Positions 50,413 to 61,464 of a stretch of DNA of 64,000 nucleotides are shown here, in pieces. Position numbers and translations under genes: made by a program. The notes below the pieces were generated by a model. The model worked only from the letters and a program-made list of their open reading frames with translations. It ran no database searches and was not told the DNA's origin. Source of the DNA: Geothrix oryzae (GTDB lineage: Bacteria > Acidobacteriota > Holophagae > Holophagales > Holophagaceae); contig NZ_AP027079.1 of NCBI RefSeq assembly GCF_030295385.1, positions 434,001-498,000 on the forward strand, written 5' to 3'. The stretch's first letter is position 1; every line of letters starts with the position of its first letter.

Positions 50413-51036
50413 CTACTTCTTCAGCTGGCTGAGCTGCTGGCGGGCCTGGGCGGCCTGCTCGCTGTTCGGCGCGAGGACCAGCACCTTGTTCCAGGCCTTG
50501 GTGGCCTCGTCGGGCTTCTGCAGGTCGTGGGCGTAGACCACGCCCAGGTTGAAGAGGCTCTGGACATGGGTGGGATCCAGCTTGGCGGCCTTCTGGAAGT
50601 TGGCGACGGCCTTGTCGAACTGGTTCAGCTGGCGGTACATCACGCCCTGGTCGGTGAGGACATTCGGATCCTCGGGCTTCAGGGCCAGGGCCTTGGCGTA
50701 GGCTTCCACGGATTTCTGCGGCTGGTGGGTGTCGAAGTAGTCGTTGCCCAGGCTCACCCAGGCGTCGTGGTTCTTCGGGTCGGCGGCCACCATGGCCTGC
50801 AGGCGGGCCATCCGGTTCTGCGTCTCGGCGTTGGGGAGGACGGCGCCCGGCATGCCTCCCGGGGTTCCGGGCGCCACGGCGCCACCCAGGGAGGGGGCGG
50901 GCATGATCGGAGCGGCGGCGGTGGGGGCCGCGACCACGGGGCCGGCCTCCTTCTGGCTGCTGGCACCGAAGAAGTAGCCCACGAGGGCTCCCGCGGCGAG
51001 TCCTCCCGCCAAGGCGAACATGATGTTCCGGTTCAA
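50413..51036 (-). CDS. Membrane-anchored TPR protein
   Basis: A 207-residue protein with an N-terminal membrane anchor (IMFALAGGLAAGALVGYFFG), an Ala/Pro-rich linker and three to four tetratricopeptide repeats: AWVSLGNDYFDTHQPQKSVE, NVLTDQGVMYRQLNQFDKAV and SLFNLGVVYAHDLQKPDEAT. TTG at 51036 is chosen as start because AGGAGG lies six bases upstream; an in-frame ATG is at 51021. It is likely a protein-interaction scaffold. It is the first gene of the TPR-bioD-sensor-bioA run. Confidence 0.75.
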   Translation of the reverse strand: MNRNIMFALAGGLAAGALVGYFFGASSQKEAGPVVAAPTAAAPIMPAPSLGGAVAPGTPGGMPGAVLPNAETQNRMARLQAMVAADPKNHDAWVSLGNDYFDTHQPQKSVEAYAKALALKPEDPNVLTDQGVMYRQLNQFDKAVANFQKAAKLDPTHVQSLFNLGVVYAHDLQKPDEATKAWNKVLVLAPNSEQAAQARQQLSQLKK

Positions 51037-51189
51037 GCCCCACCTCCTGATGACCCAGCGGTCCCCTGTTATTGTCCCACAGGTCATGCTCTGGACTGGA
51101 AAGCCGATGAAAAAAGGACGGGGTTCCCCAACGGGAAGACACCCTGCGAGGATGATCCACCTTCCCCCGAAACGCACGCCGAGGTATTC

Positions 51190-53784
<2,595 letters not shown>

Positions 53785-53785
53785 A

Positions 53786-54925
53786 TCAATCCTTCAGGGC
53801 TTCCCGCAGGGCCGCCAGGAGGGCATCGACCTGGGCCGCCTCCAGGTGCGCGCCGGTGGTGAGCCTCAGCCGGGCCGAACCCTCGGGCACGGTGGGGGGC
53901 CTCACGGCGCGCACATCGAAGCCGCGGGCCTGGAGGAGCGCGGCGAGGCGCACGGCCTCGGCATCGGGCCCGAGGGGTACCGGAACGATGGCCGAGGGGT
54001 GAGGAAGCTGACCCAGGCCCGACCGCAGACGATCCGCGAGGGCGAGGGCCTTCTCCTGGCGCCAGGGCTCGGCCTGGGCGATCCGCACTGCGGCCAGGGC
54101 CGCCCCGACCGAGGGCGGAGGCAGGGCCGTGGAGAAGATGAACCCCCGGGCGGTGTTCACCAGGTGGTCGCGCATCAGGTCCCCGCAGCAGATGAACGCG
54201 CCGAAAGAGCCTAGGGCCTTGCCCAGGGTGCCCATCACCAGGGGGACGCGGCCGTGGACGCCCTGCTGTTGTGCCAGTCCCGCGCCGCTGCTTCCGAGCA
54301 GGCCCGTGGCGTGGGCCTCATCGATGAGGAGCAGGGCGCCGTGGCGCTCGCAGAGCTCCACGAGGGCCGGCAGGTCCGCGGCGTCGCCATCCATGCTGAA
54401 GACGGCGTCCGTGGCCACCAGGGCCAGGGCGCCCGGCGAGGCTGCGGTCCGCCAGGCGGTCAGCTGCCGCTCGAGGTCCTCCTGGTCCCGGTGCCGGTAG
54501 ATGCCCAGGTGGGCCCCCCCGGCCCGGGTCAGCCGGCAGCCGTCCACCAGGGAAGCGTGGTTGAGGGCATCGGAGAAGACGGCATCCCCGCTGCCCACCA
54601 GGGCGGGGATGAGCGTGGCGTTGGCCTGGAAGCCGGTGTTGAACAGCAGGCAGGCCTCCGTGCCCTTCCACTGGGCCAGGGCGCCCTCCAGCTCCTCATG
54701 CAAGGCCGTGCTCCCCCGCAGGAGACGCGCGGCCCCGGTGCCGGTGCCGAAGGCCCGGGCCGCCGCGGCCGCGGCTTCGGCCAGGCGGGCATCCCGCCGC
54801 AGGCCCAGGTAATCGTTGGAGCAGACATCGATTCCCGCGGCGGGCCGGATGGCCCGGTCCCGGCCCAGGGCCCGGCGTCGTCCGGCCTGCTGCTGAAGGC
54901 GTTGTTGCCAGGCGGGCGGGATCAC
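53786..54925 (-). CDS. bioF: 8-amino-7-oxononanoate synthase
   Basis: The first committed step of biotin ring assembly, joining pimeloyl thioester and alanine. The 379 residues contain CSNDYLGLRRD, GTGTGAARLLRGST, FNTGFQANATLIPALV, DEAHATGLLGSSG and the PLP lysine in MGTLGKALGSFGAF. It is separated from bioD and bioA by the convergent sensor kinase gene, whose stop is one base away. bioB and pimeloyl-forming genes are not in this window. Confidence 0.94.
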   Translation of the reverse strand: MIPPAWQQRLQQQAGRRRALGRDRAIRPAAGIDVCSNDYLGLRRDARLAEAAAAAARAFGTGTGAARLLRGSTALHEELEGALAQWKGTEACLLFNTGFQANATLIPALVGSGDAVFSDALNHASLVDGCRLTRAGGAHLGIYRHRDQEDLERQLTAWRTAASPGALALVATDAVFSMDGDAADLPALVELCERHGALLLIDEAHATGLLGSSGAGLAQQQGVHGRVPLVMGTLGKALGSFGAFICCGDLMRDHLVNTARGFIFSTALPPPSVGAALAAVRIAQAEPWRQEKALALADRLRSGLGQLPHPSAIVPVPLGPDAEAVRLAALLQARGFDVRAVRPPTVPEGSARLRLTTGAHLEAAQVDALLAALREALKD

Positions 54926-55014
54926 GGAACCTCGGGGGCCTTCGGGGCAGGGTAAGGGTGGGGGAATGTTAGGATCTGAGAGGGATCCATCGCGGGTCCC
55001 CCTTGGAGCGTGGC

Positions 55015-55701
55015 ATGGATCAACAGCAGTCGTGGCAGGGGACTTCGGCCGGGGTGCAGCCCCGCATCGATTTTGTCCGAAGCGTCTACCTCTGGCTCAT
55101 GGGCGGATTCGCGGTGGCGGCCCTGGGGGCTGTCGGGGCCTTACTGACCATCCCAATTTGGGTCCCCTTGGCTCAGGGCAGCCGCATGTTTATGTGGGTT
55201 CTGTTCTTTGCCCAGATGGGGGCGATTTTCTTTGCCAAGGCGGTGAGCCGCCGAAAGCCGTTGAATATTCTGGGATATGGGCTATTTACCCTGATTTCTG
55301 GATTTGTCGTCGGAATTGTCGGCATCGCGGTAGCTACAACCAGCGGGTTTGCAACTGTTCTGATGGCCTTTGGCCTGACTGGCACAGTGTTCCTGACCCT
55401 GACCGTCACCGCCTTCGTCTCCAAGAAGGACTTCAGCTTCCTGCGGAACTTCGTCATCGTGGGCATCGCCGTGATGTTCTTCGGCAGCCTCGCGGCGGCC
55501 ATCTTCCACCTGGAGACCTTCAGCCTCATCATCTCCGGCGTGGCGGTCATCGCCTGCTCGGCGAAGCTGCTCTGGGACACTTCCGCCATGCTGCGCACGG
55601 ACGATCTGGGCGATCCCGCGGGCTTCGCCCTGGCCCTGTTCGTGAGCCTCTACAACATCCTCATCGCCCTGATGAACCTCCTCGGCGGTCGGCGCCGCTA
55701 G
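55015..55701 (+). CDS. Bax inhibitor-1/YccA family membrane protein
   Basis: A 228-residue integral membrane protein with seven hydrophobic helices, beginning SVYLWLMGGFAVAALGAVG and ending ALALFVSLYNILIALMNLLGG. The conserved FLTLTVTAFVSKKDFSFL and the Asp-rich region RTDDLGDPAGFALALFVSLY match BI-1/YccA proteins, proposed to be calcium/proton leak channels or FtsH modulators. ATG 55015 has GGAG upstream. The stretch from about 55130 to 55390 uses many A/T-ending codons, unlike the rest of the gene. Confidence 0.88.
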   Translation: MDQQQSWQGTSAGVQPRIDFVRSVYLWLMGGFAVAALGAVGALLTIPIWVPLAQGSRMFMWVLFFAQMGAIFFAKAVSRRKPLNILGYGLFTLISGFVVGIVGIAVATTSGFATVLMAFGLTGTVFLTLTVTAFVSKKDFSFLRNFVIVGIAVMFFGSLAAAIFHLETFSLIISGVAVIACSAKLLWDTSAMLRTDDLGDPAGFALALFVSLYNILIALMNLLGGRRR

Positions 55702-55754
55702 GGGCCGTCCGGAAACGACATGAGCCATTCAGGTTGTTTCCGCTACGGCCCCTT
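55701..55754. terminator. Large imperfect hairpin after the BI-1 gene
   Basis: GGGGCCGT plus GGAAAC pairs with GTTTCC plus ACGGCCCC, forming a roughly 20-bp interrupted stem that starts at the stop codon. It has no T-run, so it is a possible terminator or mRNA-stabilising structure. The following 75 bases to the next start show no gene. Confidence 0.45.
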
Positions 55755-55829
55755 GTGCCGCCGAAGATGCGACACTGACAGATCATTTTTAACTGCGGCC
55801 TAGCGCCTTCCCGGCATCTAAGGAATCCC

Positions 55830-56882
55830 ATGCTCCGTGCCTCCCTGATCTCCCTGATCGCCCTCGGCGTCGTCGCCCAGGAGCCGGCCAAGGTCACGCC
55901 CAAGTCCCTGCCCAAGCCGGCGAAGGCCGTGGCCAAGGCCAAACCTGCGGCCAAGACCGCGTCCGCGCCAACGGCCTCGGCCGACAAGCCCGTGGTGCTG
56001 GCCCGCGTGGGCGGCGCCGCCATCACCGAGGCCGATTTCCAGTCGGCCTTCGCCCTTCTCGGCCAGCAGGAGCAGATGCAGGTCCTCATGGTCCAGGGCG
56101 GCAAGGAGGAGTTCGTCAAGCGGATGGCCGAGAGCAAGCTCCTGGCCGTGAAGGCGAAGCGCCTCGGGCTGGACAAGACGCCGGGCTTCCAGCTGGCCCT
56201 CGAACGCGCCAAGGACGACTTGATGGCCCGGGAATTCCTGGCCAAGGAAGGGGACAGCCTCCAGAAGAAGCTGGCGGTGTCCGAGGCCGATGTGAAGGCC
56301 TACTACGAGGGCCACAAGGATCGCTTCAAGCAGCCCGAGCTGGTCAGTGCCCGCCACATCCTGGTCTCCGTGAAGCAGGATCCCAAGGCCGAGGCCGGGC
56401 TGACGGACGACGAAGCCAAGGCCCGGATCGCCAAGATCCAGGAGGAGCTGAAGGGCGGCGCCAAGTTCGAGGATCTGGCCAAGAAGTACAGCGACGATCC
56501 CGGCAGCAAGGAGAACGGCGGGCTGTATGCAGACGCCGATCCCTCGGCCTGGGTGCCCGAGTTCGGCGCTGCCGCCCGGACCCAGCCCCTGGGCGAGGTG
56601 GGCGCTCCCGTGAAGACCATGTTCGGCTACCACCTGGTGAAGGTGGAGGAGCGCAAGCCCAGCCGCCAGGTGCCCTTCGAGGAAGCCAAGGCGGCCGCCG
56701 ACCAGGCTGCCCGGCGGGATCGGCAGGTGACGGTCTGGAACGAGCTGATGGATGGCCTCCGCAAGGAGATCCCCTTCGAGCTGCTCAAGCCCGCGCCCTC
56801 CGATGCGGCTCCCGCGCCGGCTGCGCCGAAGCCGGCCGAAGCCCCCAAGCCCGCTGAGACCCCCAAGGGAGGTGCCCAGTGA
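55830..56882 (+). CDS. Parvulin-type peptidyl-prolyl isomerase, secreted
   Basis: A 350-residue periplasmic folding chaperone. It has a signal peptide (LRASLISLIALGVVAQ), an Ala/Lys/Pro linker, and a SurA-like N-terminal helical region (AAITEADFQSAFALLGQQEQ). The PpiC domain follows (about 170-280: SARHILVSV, EDLAKKYSDDPGSKENGG, GEVGAPVKTMFGYHLVKVEE). The tail is Ala/Pro-rich (PAPAAPKPAEAPKPAETPK). Its stop overlaps the next gene start (GTGA), so the two parvulins are co-translated and probably cooperate in outer-membrane protein folding. Confidence 0.9.
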   Translation: MLRASLISLIALGVVAQEPAKVTPKSLPKPAKAVAKAKPAAKTASAPTASADKPVVLARVGGAAITEADFQSAFALLGQQEQMQVLMVQGGKEEFVKRMAESKLLAVKAKRLGLDKTPGFQLALERAKDDLMAREFLAKEGDSLQKKLAVSEADVKAYYEGHKDRFKQPELVSARHILVSVKQDPKAEAGLTDDEAKARIAKIQEELKGGAKFEDLAKKYSDDPGSKENGGLYADADPSAWVPEFGAAARTQPLGEVGAPVKTMFGYHLVKVEERKPSRQVPFEEAKAAADQAARRDRQVTVWNELMDGLRKEIPFELLKPAPSDAAPAPAAPKPAEAPKPAETPKGGAQ

Positions 56883-57865
56883 AGGCGCTGAATCCGATGC
56901 TCGCGGCGGCCCTCCTGGCGCCGATGGCGCTGACGGCCACCGATGTGCGCGAGGAGATCCTCGTCATCGTCAACAACCACATCATCACCCGCCGCTCCCT
57001 GACCCAGGCCGTGGAGCAGCAGCATGCGGCCCTCTACCGCCAGTTCTCCGGGAAGGAGCTGGACGAGAAGCTGAAGGACGCCCGGGAGAAGACCCTCCAG
57101 GGCCTCGTGGACGCCTTCCTGCTGGAGGACAAGGGTGCGGAGCTGGGCTCCCCCATCACGGACGACTATGTCCGGGCCAGCATCGATGGCATCAAGAAGG
57201 AGAACAACTTCGCCACGGACGCGGACCTGGAGCGGGCCCTGAAGGGCAGCCTGGGCATCGGCCTCCCCGAGTTCACCAAGCGGCAGAAGCAGCAGGCCAC
57301 CCAGCAGTTTGTGCTGCAGCGCGAGGTGTTCTCCAAGGTGGCGGTGGAGGACAACGAACTGCGGGCCTACTACGAGGACCACAAGGACGAGTACCGCCTG
57401 CCCAGCCGCTTCCGCATCCGCGAGCTGGTGCTGGCCAAGGGCGCGACGGCCGAAGAGCAGGCCGAGGCCCGGAAGAAACTGGAGGCCATCCAGGCCGACT
57501 TGAAGGGCGGGAAGTCCTTCGAGGAACTGGCCCGCCAGCACTCGACCAGCCCCAGCAAGGCCACGGGCGGGGACCTGGGCTGGATGAACAAGGGCTTCCT
57601 CCGCGCCAGCATCGAAGACGCCGCGGTCAAGCTCAAGCCCGAGCAGGTTTCGGCGCCCATCGAGACCGACAAGGACCTCTACCTGATCCAGCTCGTCGCC
57701 CTCGAGGATGCGCCCGTGAAGGCCTTCGCCGAGGTCCGCGAGAAGATCGTGGAGAAGCTCCAGGAGCCCAAGGCCCAGAACGCCATCGAACAGTATCTGG
57801 CCGGGCTCAGGATGCGCGCGAACATCCGCTACCTGGTGCCCAAGGACCAGATTCTGAAAGGCTGA
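56879..57865 (+). CDS. SurA-like peptidyl-prolyl isomerase
   Basis: A 328-residue second parvulin with a signal peptide (ALNPMLAAALLAPMALTA), SurA N-terminal helices (VNNHIITRRSLTQAVEQQH) and a PpiC domain (about 180-280: FRIRELVLAKGATAEEQ, FEELARQHSTSPSKATGGDLGWM, VSAPIETDKDLYLIQL). GTG 56879 lies in the previous stop. It likely chaperones outer-membrane proteins together with the upstream paralogue. Confidence 0.87.
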   Translation: MKALNPMLAAALLAPMALTATDVREEILVIVNNHIITRRSLTQAVEQQHAALYRQFSGKELDEKLKDAREKTLQGLVDAFLLEDKGAELGSPITDDYVRASIDGIKKENNFATDADLERALKGSLGIGLPEFTKRQKQQATQQFVLQREVFSKVAVEDNELRAYYEDHKDEYRLPSRFRIRELVLAKGATAEEQAEARKKLEAIQADLKGGKSFEELARQHSTSPSKATGGDLGWMNKGFLRASIEDAAVKLKPEQVSAPIETDKDLYLIQLVALEDAPVKAFAEVREKIVEKLQEPKAQNAIEQYLAGLRMRANIRYLVPKDQILKG

Positions 57866-57869
57866 TCCA

Positions 57870-58193
57870 TTGCGACTCGATGCCTTCCTCAAGAAGAGCC
57901 TGCTCATCAAGCGGCGCGAGCTGGCCAACCAGCTCTGCGACGAGGGCATGGTGCGGGTGAACGGCACGCCCCGGAAGGCCAGCCACGAGCTGAAGGTTCA
58001 GGACGAGCTGGAATTCCCGCTCTACAACCGCGTGCTGAAGGTGCGCGTCCTGGCGCTGCCGGAAGGCAATGTGCGGAAGGCCGACCAGTGGTCGCTCTTC
58101 GAGGTGCTGGAGGACAAGCGCCTTCCGCTGGACCTGGGCTACGGCGACGAGGACCCCTTCGCCCCGCCGCCGAAGGCGCCGCGCAATCATTGA
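57870..58193 (+). CDS. S4-domain RNA-binding protein (Hsp15/RqcP-like)
   Basis: A 107-residue protein made almost entirely of an S4 domain: RLDAFLKKSLLIKRRELANQL, then EGMVRVNGTPRKASHELKVQD. This is the size and form of Hsp15/RqcP proteins that bind stalled 50S-peptidyl-tRNA complexes. The start is TTG at 57870, 4 bp after the upstream stop, so it is part of the same operon. The exact role is inferred from the family. Confidence 0.75.
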   Translation: MRLDAFLKKSLLIKRRELANQLCDEGMVRVNGTPRKASHELKVQDELEFPLYNRVLKVRVLALPEGNVRKADQWSLFEVLEDKRLPLDLGYGDEDPFAPPPKAPRNH

Positions 58194-58244
58194 CAGCCGC
58201 TGTCGCATCGACCCGCCGAGGCTGATGAGGCGCATGGAGATCCG

Positions 58245-59231
58245 ATGTCCGATCAGCAGAGCATCCGGCAATTGAAGGAGGGCGATGCCGTCCTGGGCTT
58301 TCTCCTGGCCCAGGAAGCCGCCTACAAGATCAGCGCCAAGGGCAGCGAGTACCTCGAACTGAAGCTGGCGGACGCCTCCGGCGACCTGAAGGCCTTCCTC
58401 TGGGATGTGCGCGCCATCGAGGGCGACATGGAGGCCATCCGCGCCGACGCGTTCCTGTGGGTGAAGGGCTCGGTGACGAGCTACAACGGCCGGCTCCAGC
58501 TGAAGCTCGACAAGGTGCGTTTCGCGGCGGATGCGGAGGTGGGCGACTTCTCCCGGTTCTTCCCCGTCAGCGCCCGGCCCGTGCCGGAGATGCTCGAGGA
58601 GCTCGACGGGCTCCTCGCCTCGGTGAAGGATCCCTGGATCGGCCGGCTGCTGTCGGACCTCTTCGTGGCGGATGCGGAGCTGCGGGCCGCCTTCGCCCAG
58701 GCGCCGGCCGCCAAGTCCATGCACCATGTCTGCCTGGGCGGCCTGCTGGAGCACACCCTGTCCGTGGCGGGCATGGCCGAGCACGCCTGCGGGCACTACG
58801 GGAACCTGAACCGCGACCTGGTCCTGGCGGGTGTGCTGTTGCACGATGTGGGGAAGACGGCCGAGCTCAGCTATCAGCGGAGCTTCGGCTACACCGATGC
58901 GGGGAACCTGCTGGGCCACATCGCCATGGAGGCGGAGTGGATCAGCCGCGCCGCGGGCCGGATCCCCGGATTCCCCGAGGAGTTGCGCCTGCAGATCCTG
59001 CACATCGTCCTCAGCCACCACGGCCGCCTGGAATTCGGCTCCCCCGTGCTGCCCAAGACGCCGGAAGCCCTGCTCGTCCACTACCTGGATGACCTGGACG
59101 GCAAGCTGGAAGTCATGTTCCGCGCCCAGCGGGACGAGACGGGGGGAGGAGCCTGGAGCCCCTTCAGCCGGGCCCTGGAGCGCATGATCTACCGACGGCG
59201 ATGGTCCGCGGTGGGGGATGTCGAAAATTGA
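58245..59231 (+). CDS. YhaM-like 3'-5' exoribonuclease (OB fold plus HD domain)
   Basis: A 328-residue protein with an N-terminal OB nucleic-acid-binding fold (about 5-100: KISAKGSEYLELKLADASGDLKAFLWD) and an HD metal-dependent hydrolase domain (about 160-300: SMHHVCLGGLLEHTLSV, VLLHDVGKTAELSY, ILSHHGRLEFGSP). This architecture is that of YhaM/CBF1-type exoribonucleases. It follows the S4 gene by 51 bp. Confidence 0.85.
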   Translation: MSDQQSIRQLKEGDAVLGFLLAQEAAYKISAKGSEYLELKLADASGDLKAFLWDVRAIEGDMEAIRADAFLWVKGSVTSYNGRLQLKLDKVRFAADAEVGDFSRFFPVSARPVPEMLEELDGLLASVKDPWIGRLLSDLFVADAELRAAFAQAPAAKSMHHVCLGGLLEHTLSVAGMAEHACGHYGNLNRDLVLAGVLLHDVGKTAELSYQRSFGYTDAGNLLGHIAMEAEWISRAAGRIPGFPEELRLQILHIVLSHHGRLEFGSPVLPKTPEALLVHYLDDLDGKLEVMFRAQRDETGGGAWSPFSRALERMIYRRRWSAVGDVEN

Positions 59232-59248
59232 GCATAATGACCTCCATT

Positions 59249-59264
59249 TGTCCATTTGTGGACA
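59249..59264. promoter_or_regulatory. Inverted repeat in an AT-richer spacer
   Basis: TGTCCA and TGGACA flank TTTG, 17 bases after the YhaM-like stop. The whole 59232-59420 spacer is more AT-rich than its surroundings and should hold the promoter of the next gene. The repeat may be an operator. Confidence 0.4.
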
Positions 59265-59420
59265 CAGCTTGATTCCGCATCGATGCTTCTGGGCAGGTCC
59301 GACTCGGCAGAACCTATGGAGAAGTCCTGATAATTCAAGGCATGTGCTAAACCTGCCGGGGTAGAAAATTCCTGGCACGGCTCTGGCTCCTTGGGGAAGT
59401 CCGCTCCCTCGAGGTACCTC

Positions 59421-59906
59421 ATGAAGCTGTCCCGCAAAGCCAAGCGCTACGACGATTCGGTCCTTCCGGGCGAGTTCCAGGGCTTCGAGGCCTTCCATCA
59501 GGCCGACCTCGAACTGGATGGCACCCTGGACGGCTTCCTGCGCCGCGGGGACGGTTGCGTGCAGCTGGGCGAGATGGTGCTGGAGCGCAACGCCCCGAAG
59601 AAGCTGAGCTTCGCCAAGCTGAAGACCAAGGCCGAGAAGCTATCCGAGCAGGTGAACTACCTGAAGGAGCGCCTGGAGATCGTGGACCATGACCGGCGCG
59701 GGATGTACATCCAGCTCCGCAGCCTGCCGCCCTACAAGGACGACACCCAGATCCAGTTCAACGAGATCAGCATCGGCAAGAACAAGATCGTGGTGAAGCG
59801 CATCGCCTTCTATCGCAAGGAGGAGGTGAAGCAGCAGGTGCCCCTCCAGCTCTCGGAACTGGAGCTGAAGCGCCTCCTGTTCGATATTCGACAGGCCATC
59901 GCGTAG
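59421..59906 (+). CDS. Conserved-looking cytoplasmic protein of unknown function
   Basis: A 161-residue, highly charged protein, MKLSRKAKRYDDSVLPGEFQ at the start. It has a central heptad-like stretch suited to a coiled coil (KLSFAKLKTKAEKLSEQ, then VNYLKERLEIVDHDRRG) and a C-terminal half of beta/helix mix (MYIQLRSLPPYKDDTQIQF, then NEISIGKNKIVVKRIAFY). No membrane segment or known domain. ATG 59421 follows GAGGT. It has its own upstream AT-rich spacer and a strong terminator, so it is a single-gene unit. I do not recognise the family. Confidence 0.65.
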   Translation: MKLSRKAKRYDDSVLPGEFQGFEAFHQADLELDGTLDGFLRRGDGCVQLGEMVLERNAPKKLSFAKLKTKAEKLSEQVNYLKERLEIVDHDRRGMYIQLRSLPPYKDDTQIQFNEISIGKNKIVVKRIAFYRKEEVKQQVPLQLSELELKRLLFDIRQAIA

Positions 59907-59941
59907 GGAGCTTGTGACTCTTTAACCTTTGTCGTTACTGC

Positions 59942-59968
59942 AAAAAAGGCGCCCATGGCGCCTTTTTT
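59942..59968. terminator. Strong bidirectional terminator
   Basis: AAAAAAGGCGCC pairs perfectly with GGCGCCTTTTTT around CAT. It lies between the convergent unknown gene and the LapAB-like gene. Confidence 0.95.
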
Positions 59969-59999
59969 GTATCCGCTGCGCCGTCGCGGCGCGGCATCT

Positions 60000-61367
60000 T
60001 CAGAGCATCGCCATCCAACTGCCGCTCTCCCCCCCCCGGATGGGACCGTCCGGCAGGTCGCTCTCCTTGAAGAGGAAGTGGTTGCTGTTCCAGCTGCCAC
60101 AGCTGTCGCAGCGGTCGGCGTAGTCCTGGGTCTTGTGGCCGCAGACGGCGCACTCGAAGCGCAGCTTGAGGACGCCCAGGTTCCGCAGCAGCTGGCGGTA
60201 CTCGTTCAGGGCGGCGTCCAGGCGGGCGCGGCGGCTGTGGATCTTGGCCATGAAGAAGAAGAGGATCGGGCTGTAGACCACCTGGCTGCGCACCTCCTGG
60301 AAGAGGTCCAGGGCCTCGTCCAGAATCTCCAGGCGGTAGAGCATCTTGCCCAGGAAGAACTTGGCGGTGGTGGCGTGCTTGGAGGTGGCGGCCACGCGGC
60401 GCAGCAGGGCCAGGCCGTCCTCGGGGCGGCCGGCCTGGATGAAGTAGTCCTCGATGTCCTGGAGGAAGGTGCCTTCGCCGGTCTTGCGGAAGCCCTCGAT
60501 CCAGATCTCCAGGCCCTGGGCCTCCTGGTCCTGCAGGATCATGCAGCGGCCCAGGCTGAGGTAGGCGGGCACGAATTCCGGCTCGTCCTTGATGACCTGC
60601 TGGAAGACCTGGGCGGCATCCTTGAACTGATCCGCCTCCACCTTGGCCATGCCCACCTGGTAGGCCAGAGCCGCCCCCTGGGCCTTCTCGCCCTGGGAGA
60701 GTTCGCCCGCGAAGTAGGCCTGCAGCTTCTTGTGGGCCTCCATGGCCTCATCCCAGCGCTGGGCGTCCATGTGGAGGGCCCTCAGGCGCCGCCAGGCCCG
60801 CAGGGCCTTCTTGGGATGATCCGCGGCCAGCTTCTTCAGGACGCTGATGGAGGCGTCGGGGTTCCGCACGGCCATCAGGGCCTCGGCCAGCTGGTAGCGG
60901 GCCTCGACCTGCTCGGGATCGTCCTCGCAGAGGGCCTGGAAGAGCTTCACGGCCTCCTCGGGGCTGCCGGTCTTGATGAGGATCTCGCCCATCAGCATGC
61001 GCGCCGGCACATGCTCCTTGCGCTGCTCCAGGATCTTCTCGAGGATCTCCTTCGCTTCCCGCGGGAGGCCGTGGGCCACGAGGTCGCGGGCATCCTGCAT
61101 GCGCTCGGAGATGCGCTTCACCAGGCGGTTGTCGGCCGAGTCGTTGAGGCCGCGCACCAGCCGGACCAGCTCCATGATGCCGGTGTAGAGGACATTGAGC
61201 AGGAAGCCCAGGAGGAAGGCCAGGAGGATGACGCTCTGGATCTTGATGTTCTCGCCGAAGATGACGACTTCCCGCACCAGCAGGTCGTGGTTGGTCAGGT
61301 ACAGGTTGCCCAGTACGAACAGCACGAAGGCCAGGAGCACGAAGAAGAACACATTCACTAGACGCAT
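60000..61367 (-). CDS. LapA-LapB-type fusion: two-helix anchor, TPR array, rubredoxin-like tail
   Basis: A 455-residue inner-membrane protein. Residues 1-70 look like LapA/YciS (NVFFFVLLAFVLFVLGNLYL, then a second helix VILLAFLLGFLLNVLYTGI). A TPR array (about 85-400) follows, and then a rubredoxin-like metal site (FECAVCGHKTQDYADRCDSCG). In E. coli LapA and LapB are separate adjacent proteins; LapB scaffolds FtsH-dependent control of LpxC and LPS assembly and has the same TPR-plus-rubredoxin plan. Here the two are one chain. ATG 61367 has GAGG upstream. Role in LPS control is inferred. Confidence 0.8.
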   Translation of the reverse strand: MRLVNVFFFVLLAFVLFVLGNLYLTNHDLLVREVVIFGENIKIQSVILLAFLLGFLLNVLYTGIMELVRLVRGLNDSADNRLVKRISERMQDARDLVAHGLPREAKEILEKILEQRKEHVPARMLMGEILIKTGSPEEAVKLFQALCEDDPEQVEARYQLAEALMAVRNPDASISVLKKLAADHPKKALRAWRRLRALHMDAQRWDEAMEAHKKLQAYFAGELSQGEKAQGAALAYQVGMAKVEADQFKDAAQVFQQVIKDEPEFVPAYLSLGRCMILQDQEAQGLEIWIEGFRKTGEGTFLQDIEDYFIQAGRPEDGLALLRRVAATSKHATTAKFFLGKMLYRLEILDEALDLFQEVRSQVVYSPILFFFMAKIHSRRARLDAALNEYRQLLRNLGVLKLRFECAVCGHKTQDYADRCDSCGSWNSNHFLFKESDLPDGPIRGGESGSWMAML

Positions 61368-61464
61368 GGGCCGACCTCGAAAGCTGGGCTTAGCATGACA
61401 TGACAGGCCGCCGTCTTCACCGTTCGGCGCGTGCGCCCTGCGATAACCCCTGCGATAACGAGGG

